NCBI GenBank assembly: GCA_036493735.1
Contig: DASXPH010000072.1
Span: forward strand, 15,898-79,897
Reading direction: 5' to 3'
Source of the DNA: AG2 sp036493735
GTDB taxonomy: Bacteria; Gemmatimonadota; Gemmatimonadetes; Gemmatimonadales; Gemmatimonadaceae
Length of the DNA: 64,000 nt
The stretch's first letter is position 1; each line of letters opens with the position of its first letter. Under the pieces are notes generated by a model, which was given only the letters and a program-made list of their open reading frames with translations, was not told the origin of the DNA and did not search any database. Made by a program: the position numbers and the translations under genes. Positions 9,618 through 17,609 of the stretch are shown here, piece after piece.

Positions 9618-10523
9618 TCACCGTCGCGTCGCAAGCACAAACCGTTCTCGTCCCGCGAGGTCGAGATGCACGCCGACGTCGTCGTACCGATCATCGGAAG
9701 CAACACACTCGGCCACGAGCGACGCCCGGCGCGCGTCCACCTCGAGCGCCAGAAGGCCACCGCTTACGAGCGCGTCGGGGACGTGAGCGATCAGTTGCCG
9801 GGTTGCCTCCAGACCCTGCGCGCCGCTGAAGAGTGCGACCGGCGGCTCCCAGTTGCGTACCTCGGCCGGCAGCTCGAGCGCTTCATCGAACGCGATGTAT
9901 GGCGGATTCGACACGATTACGTTCGCTTGCTGGCGGCGCGCGCGCAACGGCGCGAGCAACGAGCCATGGGCCAACGACACTCGCGCGCGGAGCGCACCAC
10001 GCTCGCGCAGCAGGCGAGCGTTGGCTTCAGCGACGTTCAGCGCGTCGAGGGAGACGTCGATTCCGAGCACCTCGCCAAACGAGCCCTCGCTCGCCAGGGC
10101 GAGCGCGATAGCGCCCGAGCCCGTGCCGACATCCACGGCGAGCTCCAGCGGCGTCGTGGCGCGCTCCAGCACGAGCTCGACGAGCTGCTCCGTCTCGGGC
10201 CGTGGGATTAGAACACGCTCATCGACGTCGAGCGTGAGATGCCGAAACGCCGCGCGGCCAACGGCGTAGGCGAGGGGCGCGCCGCGGCCTCGCTTGGCCA
10301 CCGCGACGAACGCCCGGCTTCTCACGTCCGGATCGACGCTCGCGTTGGCGTTCGCCGACGGCCAGAAGCGCGGCACGTCATAAAGCGCAGCCACTATTTC
10401 GCGGGCCTCATTCATTGCCTCCCGATCGGTAAACCGGCCAGCGGCCAAGAGCGCGTTCGCGAGCTCCTCCACGAGCATGGCCACGGATCCCGGCGCCGAC
10501 GGCGCGCGCGCACCCTCATTCAC
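9618..10523 (-). CDS. prmC: Release factor glutamine methyltransferase PrmC (HemK)
   Basis: This 301-residue AdoMet-dependent methyltransferase N5-methylates the Gln of the GGQ motif in release factors. The N-terminal helical substrate domain (about 1-90) precedes the Rossmann domain with VDVGTGSGAIALALA (motif I, about 128) and the hallmark VSNPPY (about 200). The GTG start overlaps the stop of prfA (TCGTGA, 4 bases), so enzyme and substrate are encoded together, a common arrangement. Confidence 0.95.
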   Translation of the reverse strand: MNEGARAPSAPGSVAMLVEELANALLAAGRFTDREAMNEAREIVAALYDVPRFWPSANANASVDPDVRSRAFVAVAKRGRGAPLAYAVGRAAFRHLTLDVDERVLIPRPETEQLVELVLERATTPLELAVDVGTGSGAIALALASEGSFGEVLGIDVSLDALNVAEANARLLRERGALRARVSLAHGSLLAPLRARRQQANVIVSNPPYIAFDEALELPAEVRNWEPPVALFSGAQGLEATRQLIAHVPDALVSGGLLALEVDARRASLVAECVASDDRYDDVGVHLDLAGRERFVLATRR

Positions 10524-11578
10524 GAGCGCTCCTCGTCTTCGGCCAGTCGCAATGCCTCGATGAGCGGCTCGAGCTCACCATTCATGACGGCAGCGAGATT
10601 GTGCGTCGTGAAGCCGATGCGGTGGTCGGTGACCCGACTCTGCGGGAAGTTATAGGTGCGGATCTTCGCCGAACGGTCGCCGGTCCCCACTTGAGTCTTG
10701 CGCATGCGCGCGCGCTCGGCCTCGCGCTCGGCGATCCTCATGTCGAGCAACCGCGCGCGCAGGATTTCCATCGCCTTCGCCTTGTTTTGAATCTGCGAAC
10801 GCTGGTCCTGCTGCTTCACCTCGATTCCCGTCGGCAAATGGGTGATGCGCACGGCCGAGTCGGTCGTGTTGACACCCTGGCCGCCGGGACCACCCGATCG
10901 GAAGACGTCAATGCGCAGGTCCTTGTCTTCGATCTTCACATCGACTTCCTCGGCCTCGGGCAGCACCGCCACCGTGGCCGCCGAGGTATGAATACGGCCC
11001 TGACTCTCGGTCTCGGGAACGCGCTGCACGCGATGCACGCCCGACTCCCAGCGCATCAATCCGAATGCGCCATCGCCGAGCACCTTGAACACGACTTCCT
11101 TCACGCCGTGGAGCACGCCTGACGAGTAGGTGATCGACTCCAGGCGGAATCCCTGGCGTGTTAGAAAACGCTCATACATGCGGTGCAGATCGGCGGCGAA
11201 GAGCGCAGCCTCGTCGCCACCGGTGCCAGCGCGAATCTCGACGATCGCGTTGCGGTCGTCGAGTGGATCGCGGGGAATGACGAGCGGCGTGAGCTGTTCC
11301 TCGAGCTTGGCGATGCATGACTCGAGGCGTGCCTGCTCCGCCCGAACCTCTTCAGCGAGCTCGGGGTCGTCAACAAGAACGAGCTCGCGCACCTGCGCGA
11401 GCTCGTCTTCACACTTGTGGAGCTTGGCCGCCAGTTCAACGATGGGAGCGAGGCGGCTGTGCTCTCGTCCGAGCTCGGCCAGACGGTGCGCATCGCGCAA
11501 CGTGGCCGGATCAGAGAGAGCCTGTTCGACCTCGGCCGCGCGCGCCAGGACGTCCGCGAGGCGATCTCGGAGCGACAG
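10520..11578 (-). CDS. prfA: Peptide chain release factor 1 (RF1)
   Basis: RF1 reads UAA and UAG stop codons. The catalytic GGQ lies in SGGPGGQGVNTTDSAVR, and the recognition domain follows ESQGRIHTSAATVAVLPE. The first conventional start is TTG at 11500 (326 residues), which removes the normal N-terminus. In-frame sequence upstream reads LSLRDRLADVLARAAEVEQ, then ALSDPATLRDAHRLAELG, which matches RF1 N-termini. That frame is closed by the rpmE stop at 11588-11590 and contains no ATG, GTG or TTG. The best candidate is CTG at 11576-11578, preceded by GAGG seven bases upstream, giving 352 residues, the usual RF1 length. The family call is firm; the start is inferred. Confidence 0.93.
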   Translation of the reverse strand: MSLRDRLADVLARAAEVEQALSDPATLRDAHRLAELGREHSRLAPIVELAAKLHKCEDELAQVRELVLVDDPELAEEVRAEQARLESCIAKLEEQLTPLVIPRDPLDDRNAIVEIRAGTGGDEAALFAADLHRMYERFLTRQGFRLESITYSSGVLHGVKEVVFKVLGDGAFGLMRWESGVHRVQRVPETESQGRIHTSAATVAVLPEAEEVDVKIEDKDLRIDVFRSGGPGGQGVNTTDSAVRITHLPTGIEVKQQDQRSQIQNKAKAMEILRARLLDMRIAEREAERARMRKTQVGTGDRSAKIRTYNFPQSRVTDHRIGFTTHNLAAVMNGELEPLIEALRLAEDEERS

Positions 11579-11587
11579 AGCCGAGCC

Positions 11588-11794
11588 TCAGCTCGATTGC
11601 TTGCCGAACTTCTGGCGGAAGCGCTCCACGCGGCCGGCAGTATCGACCAGCCTCTGCTTGCCGGTGAAGAACGGATGGCACTGCGAGCACACGTCGGTGT
11701 GGATCTCCGCTTGGGTCGAGCGGGTCTGGAACGTATTGCCGCAGGCGCACTTCACCGTCGCCGTATGGTATTCGGGATGGATATCGGTCTTCAT
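11588..11794 (-). CDS. rpmE: 50S ribosomal protein bL31 (zinc-binding form)
   Basis: This 68-residue ribosomal protein begins MKTDIHPEYHTATVKCACG and has the four Cys of the zinc form in CACG and CSQCHPFFTG. The C-terminal VERFRQKFGKQ tail is typical. It is the first gene of the rpmE-prfA-prmC run and its stop sits in the same frame as, and about 10 bases before, the proposed prfA start. The ATG start is supported by family alignment. Confidence 0.96.
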   Translation of the reverse strand: MKTDIHPEYHTATVKCACGNTFQTRSTQAEIHTDVCSQCHPFFTGKQRLVDTAGRVERFRQKFGKQSS

Positions 11795-11828
11795 GACAAC
11801 CTCGATGTACAGGATGAAACAGCTGCGA

Positions 11829-11858
11829 AATATACCCGGGCCTCAGCGTAAAAGACAA
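11829..11858 (-). promoter_or_regulatory. Candidate sigma70-type promoter of rpmE-prfA-prmC
   Basis: On the minus strand, TTGTCT (-35, 11853-11858) is separated by 18 bp from TATATT (-10, 11829-11834). This would start transcription near 11822, about 28 bases before the rpmE ATG. It is an AT-rich exception in a GC-rich region. Confidence 0.5.
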
Positions 11859-11882
11859 GCCGACAACGATTTGGGAGTTTGA

Positions 11883-11896
11883 CACCGGCGCCGGTG
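11883..11896. promoter_or_regulatory. 14-bp perfect palindrome in the rpmE / CRP-like gene divergent gap
   Basis: CACCGGCGCCGGTG is self-complementary over 14 bp. It lies between divergently transcribed rpmE (minus) and the CRP-like regulator (plus), upstream of the rpmE -35 candidate. It could be an operator; no family is assigned. Confidence 0.4.
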
Positions 11897-11929
11897 CCGC
11901 GTAACTTCGCCCCGGCTATTTTGCCAGCA

Positions 11930-11947
11930 TCACACGGCTACGTGTGA
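11930..11947. promoter_or_regulatory. Inverted repeat TCACACG-N4-CGTGTGA upstream of the CRP-like gene
   Basis: The arms at 11930-11936 and 11941-11947 are exact reverse complements. They contain TCACA and TGTGA half-sites, but in everted order relative to the classic CRP operator (TGTGA-N6-TCACA). It lies 75 bp before the proposed GTG start of the regulator, so autoregulation is possible but not proven. Confidence 0.4.
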
Positions 11948-12021
11948 CACCCACTTTCGTCCTCCGCATCGACCTGCTTCCCCCTTCGCTGTTGAACCTA
12001 CGCACCTCGAACGGAGTACTC

Positions 12022-12711
12022 GTGAGCCAGGTGACCACACAGAACGTCGATTTTCTGGCGACGGTTCCGCTGTTCAACGGACTCGATCGCTCCGAGCTGG
12101 AGAAGTTCGCCGAGGTGACCAGGGAGAAATCCTACCCGAAGGGGAGCGTCATTCTCTTCGAGGACGACCCTGGCGATTCGTTATTCGTGGTGCGCGACGG
12201 ACGCGTGAAAGTCGTGCTCATCGGCGAGGACGGCCGCGAGGTCATCCTTGGCGTGCTCGGCGTGGGCGAGTACTTCGGTGAGCTTTCGCTCATCGACGAC
12301 CGGCCTCGTTCGGCACACGTCATCGCGATGGAAGATTCGAATCTGCTCGTCCTGCGTCGCGAGGATTTCCGCAAGCGCGTCGAGTCGTCGCCGAGCGTCG
12401 CGTGGTCGCTGTTGACGGAGCTCTCGCGCCGCTTGCGACGGGCCGACGACAAGATCGGCGGCCTCGTCCTGCTCGATGTGCCGGGCCGCATCGCGCGCCT
12501 CCTGCTCGATCTCGCCGAGGAAAGCGGCACGAACGCGATTGAGAAGACGCTAACACATCAGACGATCGCGCAGATGATCGGCGCCAGTCGGGAGACGGTC
12601 TCCCGGGCGATGAAGGATTTTCAGGACGCGGGCTGGATCACGGTCGAGCGTCGCCGCATCGCCATCGCTGACCGCGCCGCCCTGGAGCAGCGCGCCCAAG
12701 TGCGGATGTGA
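12022..12711 (+). CDS. CRP/FNR-family transcriptional regulator, CRP-like
   Basis: This is a 229-residue regulator from the GTG at 12022, which has GGAG five bases upstream; an earlier in-frame start would add an unlikely N-terminus. An N-terminal cyclic-nucleotide-binding barrel (about 15-125) has the phosphate-binding cassette FGELSLIDDRPRSAHV, retaining Gly-Glu and Arg-Ser as in E. coli CRP. After a long dimerisation helix, the winged HTH carries TIAQMIGASRETVSRAMKDF. The recognition helix RETVxR is identical to CRP at the base-contacting positions. No Fe-S Cys cluster of FNR is seen. A near-consensus CRP site lies just after the stop codon. Confidence 0.92.
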   Translation: MSQVTTQNVDFLATVPLFNGLDRSELEKFAEVTREKSYPKGSVILFEDDPGDSLFVVRDGRVKVVLIGEDGREVILGVLGVGEYFGELSLIDDRPRSAHVIAMEDSNLLVLRREDFRKRVESSPSVAWSLLTELSRRLRRADDKIGGLVLLDVPGRIARLLLDLAEESGTNAIEKTLTHQTIAQMIGASRETVSRAMKDFQDAGWITVERRRIAIADRAALEQRAQVRM

Positions 12712-12718
12712 ACATCCG

Positions 12719-12734
12719 TGTGACAACTGTCACG
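12719..12734 (+). promoter_or_regulatory. CRP-type operator candidate
   Basis: TGTGACAACTGTCACG fits TGTGA-N6-TCAC(A) in nine of ten half-site positions and contains the dyad GTGACA-AC-TGTCAC. It starts 8 bases after the CRP-like gene and 79 bases before the MBL gene. With the CRP-like recognition helix encoded next door, this is a plausible binding site controlling the downstream MBL gene. Confidence 0.5.
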
Positions 12735-12812
12735 GGGTACGCGTGACAGCCTTCCTAGCCTGGGTGTGCTCGGCCCCGACATCGTGTCGGCCACGCGCCA
12801 AGGCAGAGCGCA

Positions 12813-13685
12813 ATGAGCTTGCGATTACAATTCTGGGGAACGCGGGGCTCAATTCCGACGCCGGGGCGCAACACGGTTCGCTACGGGGGCAATACGCCCT
12901 GCGTGGAGCTGCGCACTTCCGACGGATGGCTCATCATCCTCGACGCCGGCACGGGCATCCGTGAGCTTGGCCGGTCGCTGATCTCCCGCGCCAATGGCGC
13001 CCCGATCGCCGGCGACATCTTCCTCACCCACGCGCACTGGGATCACATCCAGGGCATCCCGTTTTTCGGCCCGATTTTCCAGCGCGGCAACCACTTCACC
13101 ATCTGGGGCGCCAAAGCGCTCCAGACCAGCATCGGCCGCGTCGTCCGCGACCAGATGTCGCCTGTCGTTTTCCCCGTCTCGTTCGAGGAGCTCGACGCGA
13201 CGATCGACTTCTCGGAGATCGCCGAAGAGTGCCGCCGGGGAAACGGTTACGAAGTCCGCGCCTATCAAGTCAGGCATCCAGGTGGTGCCCTTGGCTACCG
13301 CTTCTCGGAGCAGCACGACAACCATCACGCCCTGGTCTACATCTCCGACAACGAGCTTGGACCGGGCGCGAAGTACGATATGCGTGAAGCGTGGCGAGAG
13401 GGACTGATCGATTTTGTGCGGGATGCACGGGTACTGGTCCACGACACGATGTATACCGCCGAGGAGTACGATCACTTCCGCGGCTGGGGCCACTCGACGT
13501 ACGACGAGGCGGTGGAGCTCGCGCTGGAGGCTGGTGTGGAGCAGCTCGTGCTCTACCATCACAAGCCGGAGCGCGGTGACGACGAGGTCGATCGCCGGGT
13601 GGATGAATGTCGCGCGTTCGTCGCGCGATGCGGTGGAAGGCTGGAAATTCTGGCGGCAGCAGAAGGGATGACGTTGATCGTTTAG
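12813..13685 (+). CDS. MBL-fold hydrolase, cyclic-nucleotide-phosphodiesterase-like
   Basis: This is a 290-residue protein. The start LQFWGTRGSIPTPG and the metal motif FLTHAHWDHIQGIPFFGP (about 70) place it in the GTRGSxPxP branch of MBL hydrolases that includes cAMP phosphodiesterase-like and PhnP-like enzymes. Further metal ligands are VRHPGG (about 155), the Asp in VYISDNE (about 178) and VLYHHKPE (about 252). Substrate is not proven. Lying directly behind a CRP-like gene and a CRP-type site, a cyclic-nucleotide phosphodiesterase role would make a feedback loop; that is inference. Confidence 0.82.
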   Translation: MSLRLQFWGTRGSIPTPGRNTVRYGGNTPCVELRTSDGWLIILDAGTGIRELGRSLISRANGAPIAGDIFLTHAHWDHIQGIPFFGPIFQRGNHFTIWGAKALQTSIGRVVRDQMSPVVFPVSFEELDATIDFSEIAEECRRGNGYEVRAYQVRHPGGALGYRFSEQHDNHHALVYISDNELGPGAKYDMREAWREGLIDFVRDARVLVHDTMYTAEEYDHFRGWGHSTYDEAVELALEAGVEQLVLYHHKPERGDDEVDRRVDECRAFVARCGGRLEILAAAEGMTLIV

Positions 13686-13712
13686 GTGAACCTGGAGCAG
13701 GAGATACGCACG

Positions 13713-14492
13713 ATGAGAGCACGGATGTCGGTCGGCATCTGCGCGGTGGCCCTGGGACTCGGGTTCGCCCCGAGACTCGTCGCACAAGCCAACACGCCGG
13801 TCGTCGCGGTGCTGTACTTCGACAACAACTCGTTCGGCAAAGACCGCGCGGACTACGATGGTCTCGGTAAGGGCATTGCCGATTTGCTCATCACGGATTT
13901 GGCGGCGAATCCCTCGATGCGTGTCGTCGAGCGGGATCGCATCCAGTCGATTCTCCAGGAACATGACCTGGTCCGCTCCAAGAGCATCGATCCGCAGACG
14001 GCCGTTCGACTCGGCAAGCTGCTCGGCGCCGCGTATCTCGTGACAGGTGGCTTCATGAGCGACGGCAAGGGCACGCTCCTCGTCACGTCGCGCGTGATCA
14101 ACGTGGAGACGGGCGCGATTACCAATCCGCTGAAGTTGGAGAGCAAGGGCGGCGAGGACGTGCTCGGCCTCATCGGTCAACTTTCGTCGAAGCTCAACTC
14201 CGATCTCAAGCTCCCGCCGCTGCCGCGCCAGACGGGCGACGCCGGTTCGAGCAGGCCGTCCGGTGACGCCACATCGAAACCCGCTGCCCGTGAGGCGGCA
14301 GCCAGGACCGAATCGGCGAAAGCGCCGAAACTCGACGTGAAAACGGCGCTCCTGTACTCCAAGGCGCTCGATGAGCAGGACAGCGGCAATCCCAAGAAGG
14401 CCGCCGAGCTCTATCGCGCGGTGCTGCAGCGGTTCCCGGACTTCGGTCCCGCGCAGCAGAATCTGGCCAAGGTCCAGAAGTCTGGCGACTGA
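13713..14492 (+). CDS. Secreted CsgG/PBP-activator-like protein with C-terminal TPR
   Basis: This is a 259-residue protein with a signal peptide (about 1-25, ending RLVAQA). The body resembles the CsgG/TolB-N fold: VAVLYFDNNSFG, then GIADLLITDLAANPSMRVVERDR, ending in the GAAYLVTGGFMSDG and VTSRVINVETG strands. A Pro/Ala/Ser-rich linker leads to one TPR-like pair (LYSKALDEQDSGNPKKAAEL). Such proteins are periplasmic parts of envelope assembly; the precise role is unknown. The start chosen is ATG 13713, with AGGAG nine bases upstream. Confidence 0.75.
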   Translation: MRARMSVGICAVALGLGFAPRLVAQANTPVVAVLYFDNNSFGKDRADYDGLGKGIADLLITDLAANPSMRVVERDRIQSILQEHDLVRSKSIDPQTAVRLGKLLGAAYLVTGGFMSDGKGTLLVTSRVINVETGAITNPLKLESKGGEDVLGLIGQLSSKLNSDLKLPPLPRQTGDAGSSRPSGDATSKPAAREAAARTESAKAPKLDVKTALLYSKALDEQDSGNPKKAAELYRAVLQRFPDFGPAQQNLAKVQKSGD

Positions 14493-14553
14493 GCGGCGCA
14501 CCAAGAGCACTCGGGTACCGGCAGTCTATTCGGGCTCGCCGGCAGTTCCGTCG

Positions 14554-16527
14554 TTGGCCCACATTCCGTCGCCGCCGCTGTTGGTGGCGCCGGTCGGGCG
14601 GGCGGGCCGCAATCTGCCATTGGGCGGCGGCGACACCATGGAAGTCCTGCGTGTCAAGGCGCTGCCGCATGCGTCGGAGCTCGATCCTTCGCGTCCCACG
14701 GTCGTGCTGCTCGATCTGGGACTTCTCGAGGGTGTAGAGTACGACCGGCGTCGCGTGGCGGAGCTCGCCGGCGTCGCGGCGATTGTCGGCCTCGGCGAGC
14801 CTGGTGAGGTCGTACCGGATCCAGCGTTTCCGACGGATCTCCTTTCGAGCTACGTTGCCGCCGACGCCCCAGCGGCGACGGTGCACACGCTGCTCCGGGG
14901 TGCCTTCCGTCACGCAATAAGTCTCGTCGGCGCGCATCTGGCGCGCGAAGAGCGCGCGATGCGCCATCGCGAGCTCGCCGAACTGACGAGCGTCGGAGTC
15001 GCTCTGTCGACCGAGCGCAATGTCCTCGCGCTGCTCGAGATGATTCTGACTCAGGCCCGCCGCATCACCTCCAGCGATGCCGCCTCTCTGTATCTGGTGG
15101 AGCGTGCCGACAACGGCGGGGCGCCTTCGACGCTGCGCTTTCGCCTCTCGCAGAATTACTCGATCAGGGATCTGCCCTTCTCGGAGATTACCGTTCCGAT
15201 CGATCACACGAGCCTCGCCGGCTACACCGCGGCCACGGGTGAGCCGCTCGTGATCGAGGATGTGTATCTCCTGCCCGACGACGTCTCGTACCGGCAGAAC
15301 CGAAGCTTCGACGAGAAGTTCGGCTACCGCACGAAGTCCATGCTCGTGATTCCGATGCGCACGCATCGCGACGAGATCATAGGCGTCCTTCAGCTCATCA
15401 ATCGGAAGCGGGAACGCGAGGTGATGCTGACGTCGGACGAGATCATCGAGCAGCAAGTGCTGCCCTACGACCAGCAGTCGGTGGAGCTCGTGACGGCGCT
15501 CGCGTCGCAGGCCGCGGTCGCGATCGAGAACAGCTTGCTGTACGAGAACATCGAAAAGCTGTTCGAAGGGTTCGTCACCGCGGCCGTCACCGCGATCGAG
15601 CAACGCGACCCGACCACGTCCGGTCATTCAGGACGCGTCGCCACGTTCACCGTGAGCCTGGCCGAAGCGGTCACCCGGGCCGGCGTGGGGCCGTACCGCG
15701 GTCTCCGCTTCACCCGCGAGCAGCTGCGCGAGCTACGATACGCCGGCCTGCTTCACGACTTTGGCAAAGTCGGCGTCCGTGAGCAAGTTCTCATCAAGCA
15801 GAAGAAGCTCTATCCCTGGGACCTCGACGTCATCCGGCACCGCTTCGCCTTTCTCCTCCAGCGCGGCGATCTCCAGTTCGAGCGGGAGCGGGCGGACTAC
15901 CTGCTCTCGCACGGCACCGCACAGTACGAGGAATTCGTCGCGCGTCTCGAGCAGATGCGGCGGGCGCGGCGCAACGAGCTCAATCGATTCCTCGACGCCA
16001 TCGTGCAAGCGAACGAGCCGACGATTTTGCCGGAGGGCAGCTTCCACGAGCTCAAGGAGATCAACGAGCGCACGTACATCGATTTCGAGGGAGTCGAGCG
16101 GCCACTCCTCGGCGACGAGGAGCTGCGCTTCCTGATGATTCGGAAGGGCAATCTCGACGACCGCGAGCGCCGGGAAATCGAATCGCACGTCACACACACC
16201 TTTCGCTTTCTCGAGCAGATCCCGTGGACGCGCGAGCTGCGGCGCATTCCGGAGATCGCCTACGGACATCATGAGAAGCTCAACGGCACCGGCTATCCGC
16301 GGCGCGTAACCGGGCCGGAGATCCCGGTGCAGACGCGGATGATGACCATCGCGGACATCTTCGACGCCCTCACGGCGACGGATCGTCCGTACAAGCGCGC
16401 CGTACCCGCGGAGCGCGCACTCGACATTCTGTCGGAGGAAGCTCGCGACGGAATGATCGACGAGAACCTGCTCCGGACGTTCATCGAAGCGAAAATCTTC
16501 CTGGCGTTACGAGGGCCCAGGGACTAG
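14554..16527 (+). CDS. GAF and HD-GYP domain protein, probable cyclic-di-GMP phosphodiesterase
   Basis: About 657 residues. The N-terminal part (about 1-120) looks like a degenerate receiver domain around VVLLDLGLLEG. A GAF domain follows (about 155-330, TERNVLALLEMILTQARRI), then the HD-GYP domain: ITAIEQRDPTTSGHSGRVA, the metal motif LLHDFGKVGV (about 400) and HHEKLNGTGYP (about 578). HD-GYP enzymes hydrolyse c-di-GMP. About 179 residues separate the HD and GYP motifs, far more than usual, because of a helical insertion. The start is uncertain: TTG 14554 retains the receiver-like domain, ATG 14638 is the first ATG after the previous gene. The end overlaps the convergent oxidoreductase by 4 bp. 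Confidence 0.87.
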   Translation: MAHIPSPPLLVAPVGRAGRNLPLGGGDTMEVLRVKALPHASELDPSRPTVVLLDLGLLEGVEYDRRRVAELAGVAAIVGLGEPGEVVPDPAFPTDLLSSYVAADAPAATVHTLLRGAFRHAISLVGAHLAREERAMRHRELAELTSVGVALSTERNVLALLEMILTQARRITSSDAASLYLVERADNGGAPSTLRFRLSQNYSIRDLPFSEITVPIDHTSLAGYTAATGEPLVIEDVYLLPDDVSYRQNRSFDEKFGYRTKSMLVIPMRTHRDEIIGVLQLINRKREREVMLTSDEIIEQQVLPYDQQSVELVTALASQAAVAIENSLLYENIEKLFEGFVTAAVTAIEQRDPTTSGHSGRVATFTVSLAEAVTRAGVGPYRGLRFTREQLRELRYAGLLHDFGKVGVREQVLIKQKKLYPWDLDVIRHRFAFLLQRGDLQFERERADYLLSHGTAQYEEFVARLEQMRRARRNELNRFLDAIVQANEPTILPEGSFHELKEINERTYIDFEGVERPLLGDEELRFLMIRKGNLDDRERREIESHVTHTFRFLEQIPWTRELRRIPEIAYGHHEKLNGTGYPRRVTGPEIPVQTRMMTIADIFDALTATDRPYKRAVPAERALDILSEEARDGMIDENLLRTFIEAKIFLALRGPRD

Positions 16528-17528
16528 AGCCTGATTTCCTTTTCCTCTTCGGCCGACTTGTAGATCGCTTCGACGATCTTGACCAGTCGCACCTGGTCGG
16601 TTGGTGGCTCGTACGGACTCTCCTCGCGCACGACCGCGACGAAATGCGCGAGCTCCGCGCGGTAGGACTGAATGAAAGCGCTCTCGCGACCCGCGGCGCC
16701 GGTTGGCGACACATCGGTCGCTCGGCCGTTGAGCTCTTTCACAACACGGAGTGGCGCCATGCGCGCACTGCCGCGCGTTGCGATCACCTCGAACCACCAT
16801 CGCTCTTCCTGACCGACGTAATCGCTCGCCACGTCGCACGCGAACACTAAGCCGTTCCCCAACGTGAGCTGCACCAACATGCCCACTTCGACCGAGCCAG
16901 CGCCCTTGCTGCGTTCCATGTGGGCGCTGACACGAATTGGATCGCCGAAATCCGTGAGCCAGAGGGCGAGATCGAGCAACGGAACACCGAGGTCGAGGAA
17001 CGCACCGCCCCCCGCTTCGGCGCGACGCAGGCGCCAACCCTCGGTCGACCGCTGCAGGCGATAGTCGCCGGCGCGAATGCCGGTGATCTTGCCCAGTTCG
17101 CCGCCACGAACAAAGCGATCGAGCCCCTGCACGTCGGTGCGGAAGCGATGGTTGTTCGCAACGAGTACCATCTTTCCCGCGCGCTGCGACGCCGCGACGA
17201 TACGCTCGACGCCCCGCGCATTCAACGCCAGTGGTCGCTCGCAGAGCACGTGCACCTTCGCCGCCAGCGCACTGAGGACGTGCGGCTCATGCAAGTGGTT
17301 GGGCGTCGCGACAACGACCGCGTCGAGATCGTCGAGCTCGAGGAGATCCTCGATGTCGGCAAATGCGTCGGGGATCCCGAACCGATCGGCGAGAGCGCGC
17401 GCTTTGGGACGGTCGTTGTCGCAAATGGCGGCGAGCTCCGCGCCGCGCATCTTCGCCAGGACGGGAAGATGCGCGAGTTGCGCGATCGCTCCAGCGCCGA
17501 TGACACCAATTCGCAGCCGCTCCTTCAT
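16524..17528 (-). CDS. Gfo/Idh/MocA-family NAD(P)-dependent oxidoreductase
   Basis: This is a 334-residue protein. The N-terminal Rossmann fold has IGVIGAGAIAQLAHLP (about 7-22) and the family's VVVATPNHLHEPHV (about 72). HVLCERPLA replaces the usual EKPxA: the catalytic Lys position is Arg here. The C-terminal domain holds AEAGGGAFLDLGVPLLDLAL (about 168). The family acts on sugars, inositols and tetrapyrroles, so the substrate is open. The EKP-to-ERP change may matter for activity. It overlaps the HD-GYP gene tail to tail. Confidence 0.87.
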   Translation of the reverse strand: MKERLRIGVIGAGAIAQLAHLPVLAKMRGAELAAICDNDRPKARALADRFGIPDAFADIEDLLELDDLDAVVVATPNHLHEPHVLSALAAKVHVLCERPLALNARGVERIVAASQRAGKMVLVANNHRFRTDVQGLDRFVRGGELGKITGIRAGDYRLQRSTEGWRLRRAEAGGGAFLDLGVPLLDLALWLTDFGDPIRVSAHMERSKGAGSVEVGMLVQLTLGNGLVFACDVASDYVGQEERWWFEVIATRGSARMAPLRVVKELNGRATDVSPTGAAGRESAFIQSYRAELAHFVAVVREESPYEPPTDQVRLVKIVEAIYKSAEEEKEIRL

Positions 17529-17609
17529 GCCTTCAACGCTCCACGGACGAGGCGGGGGAAAAAGGTAAGCGTGTCCCGCCCCAAACTGCAGTGATCTGGA
17601 TAGCCCCGG

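Noticed and set aside
12849..14510. Long minus-strand open frame (553 codons) opposite the MBL and CsgG-like genes
   Set aside because: It is antisense to two well-supported genes and shows no domain; such frames are common in GC-rich DNA.
14206..15627. Long minus-strand open frame opposite the HD-GYP gene
   Set aside because: Arg/His-rich composition with no recognisable motif; it is the shadow of the HD-GYP gene.
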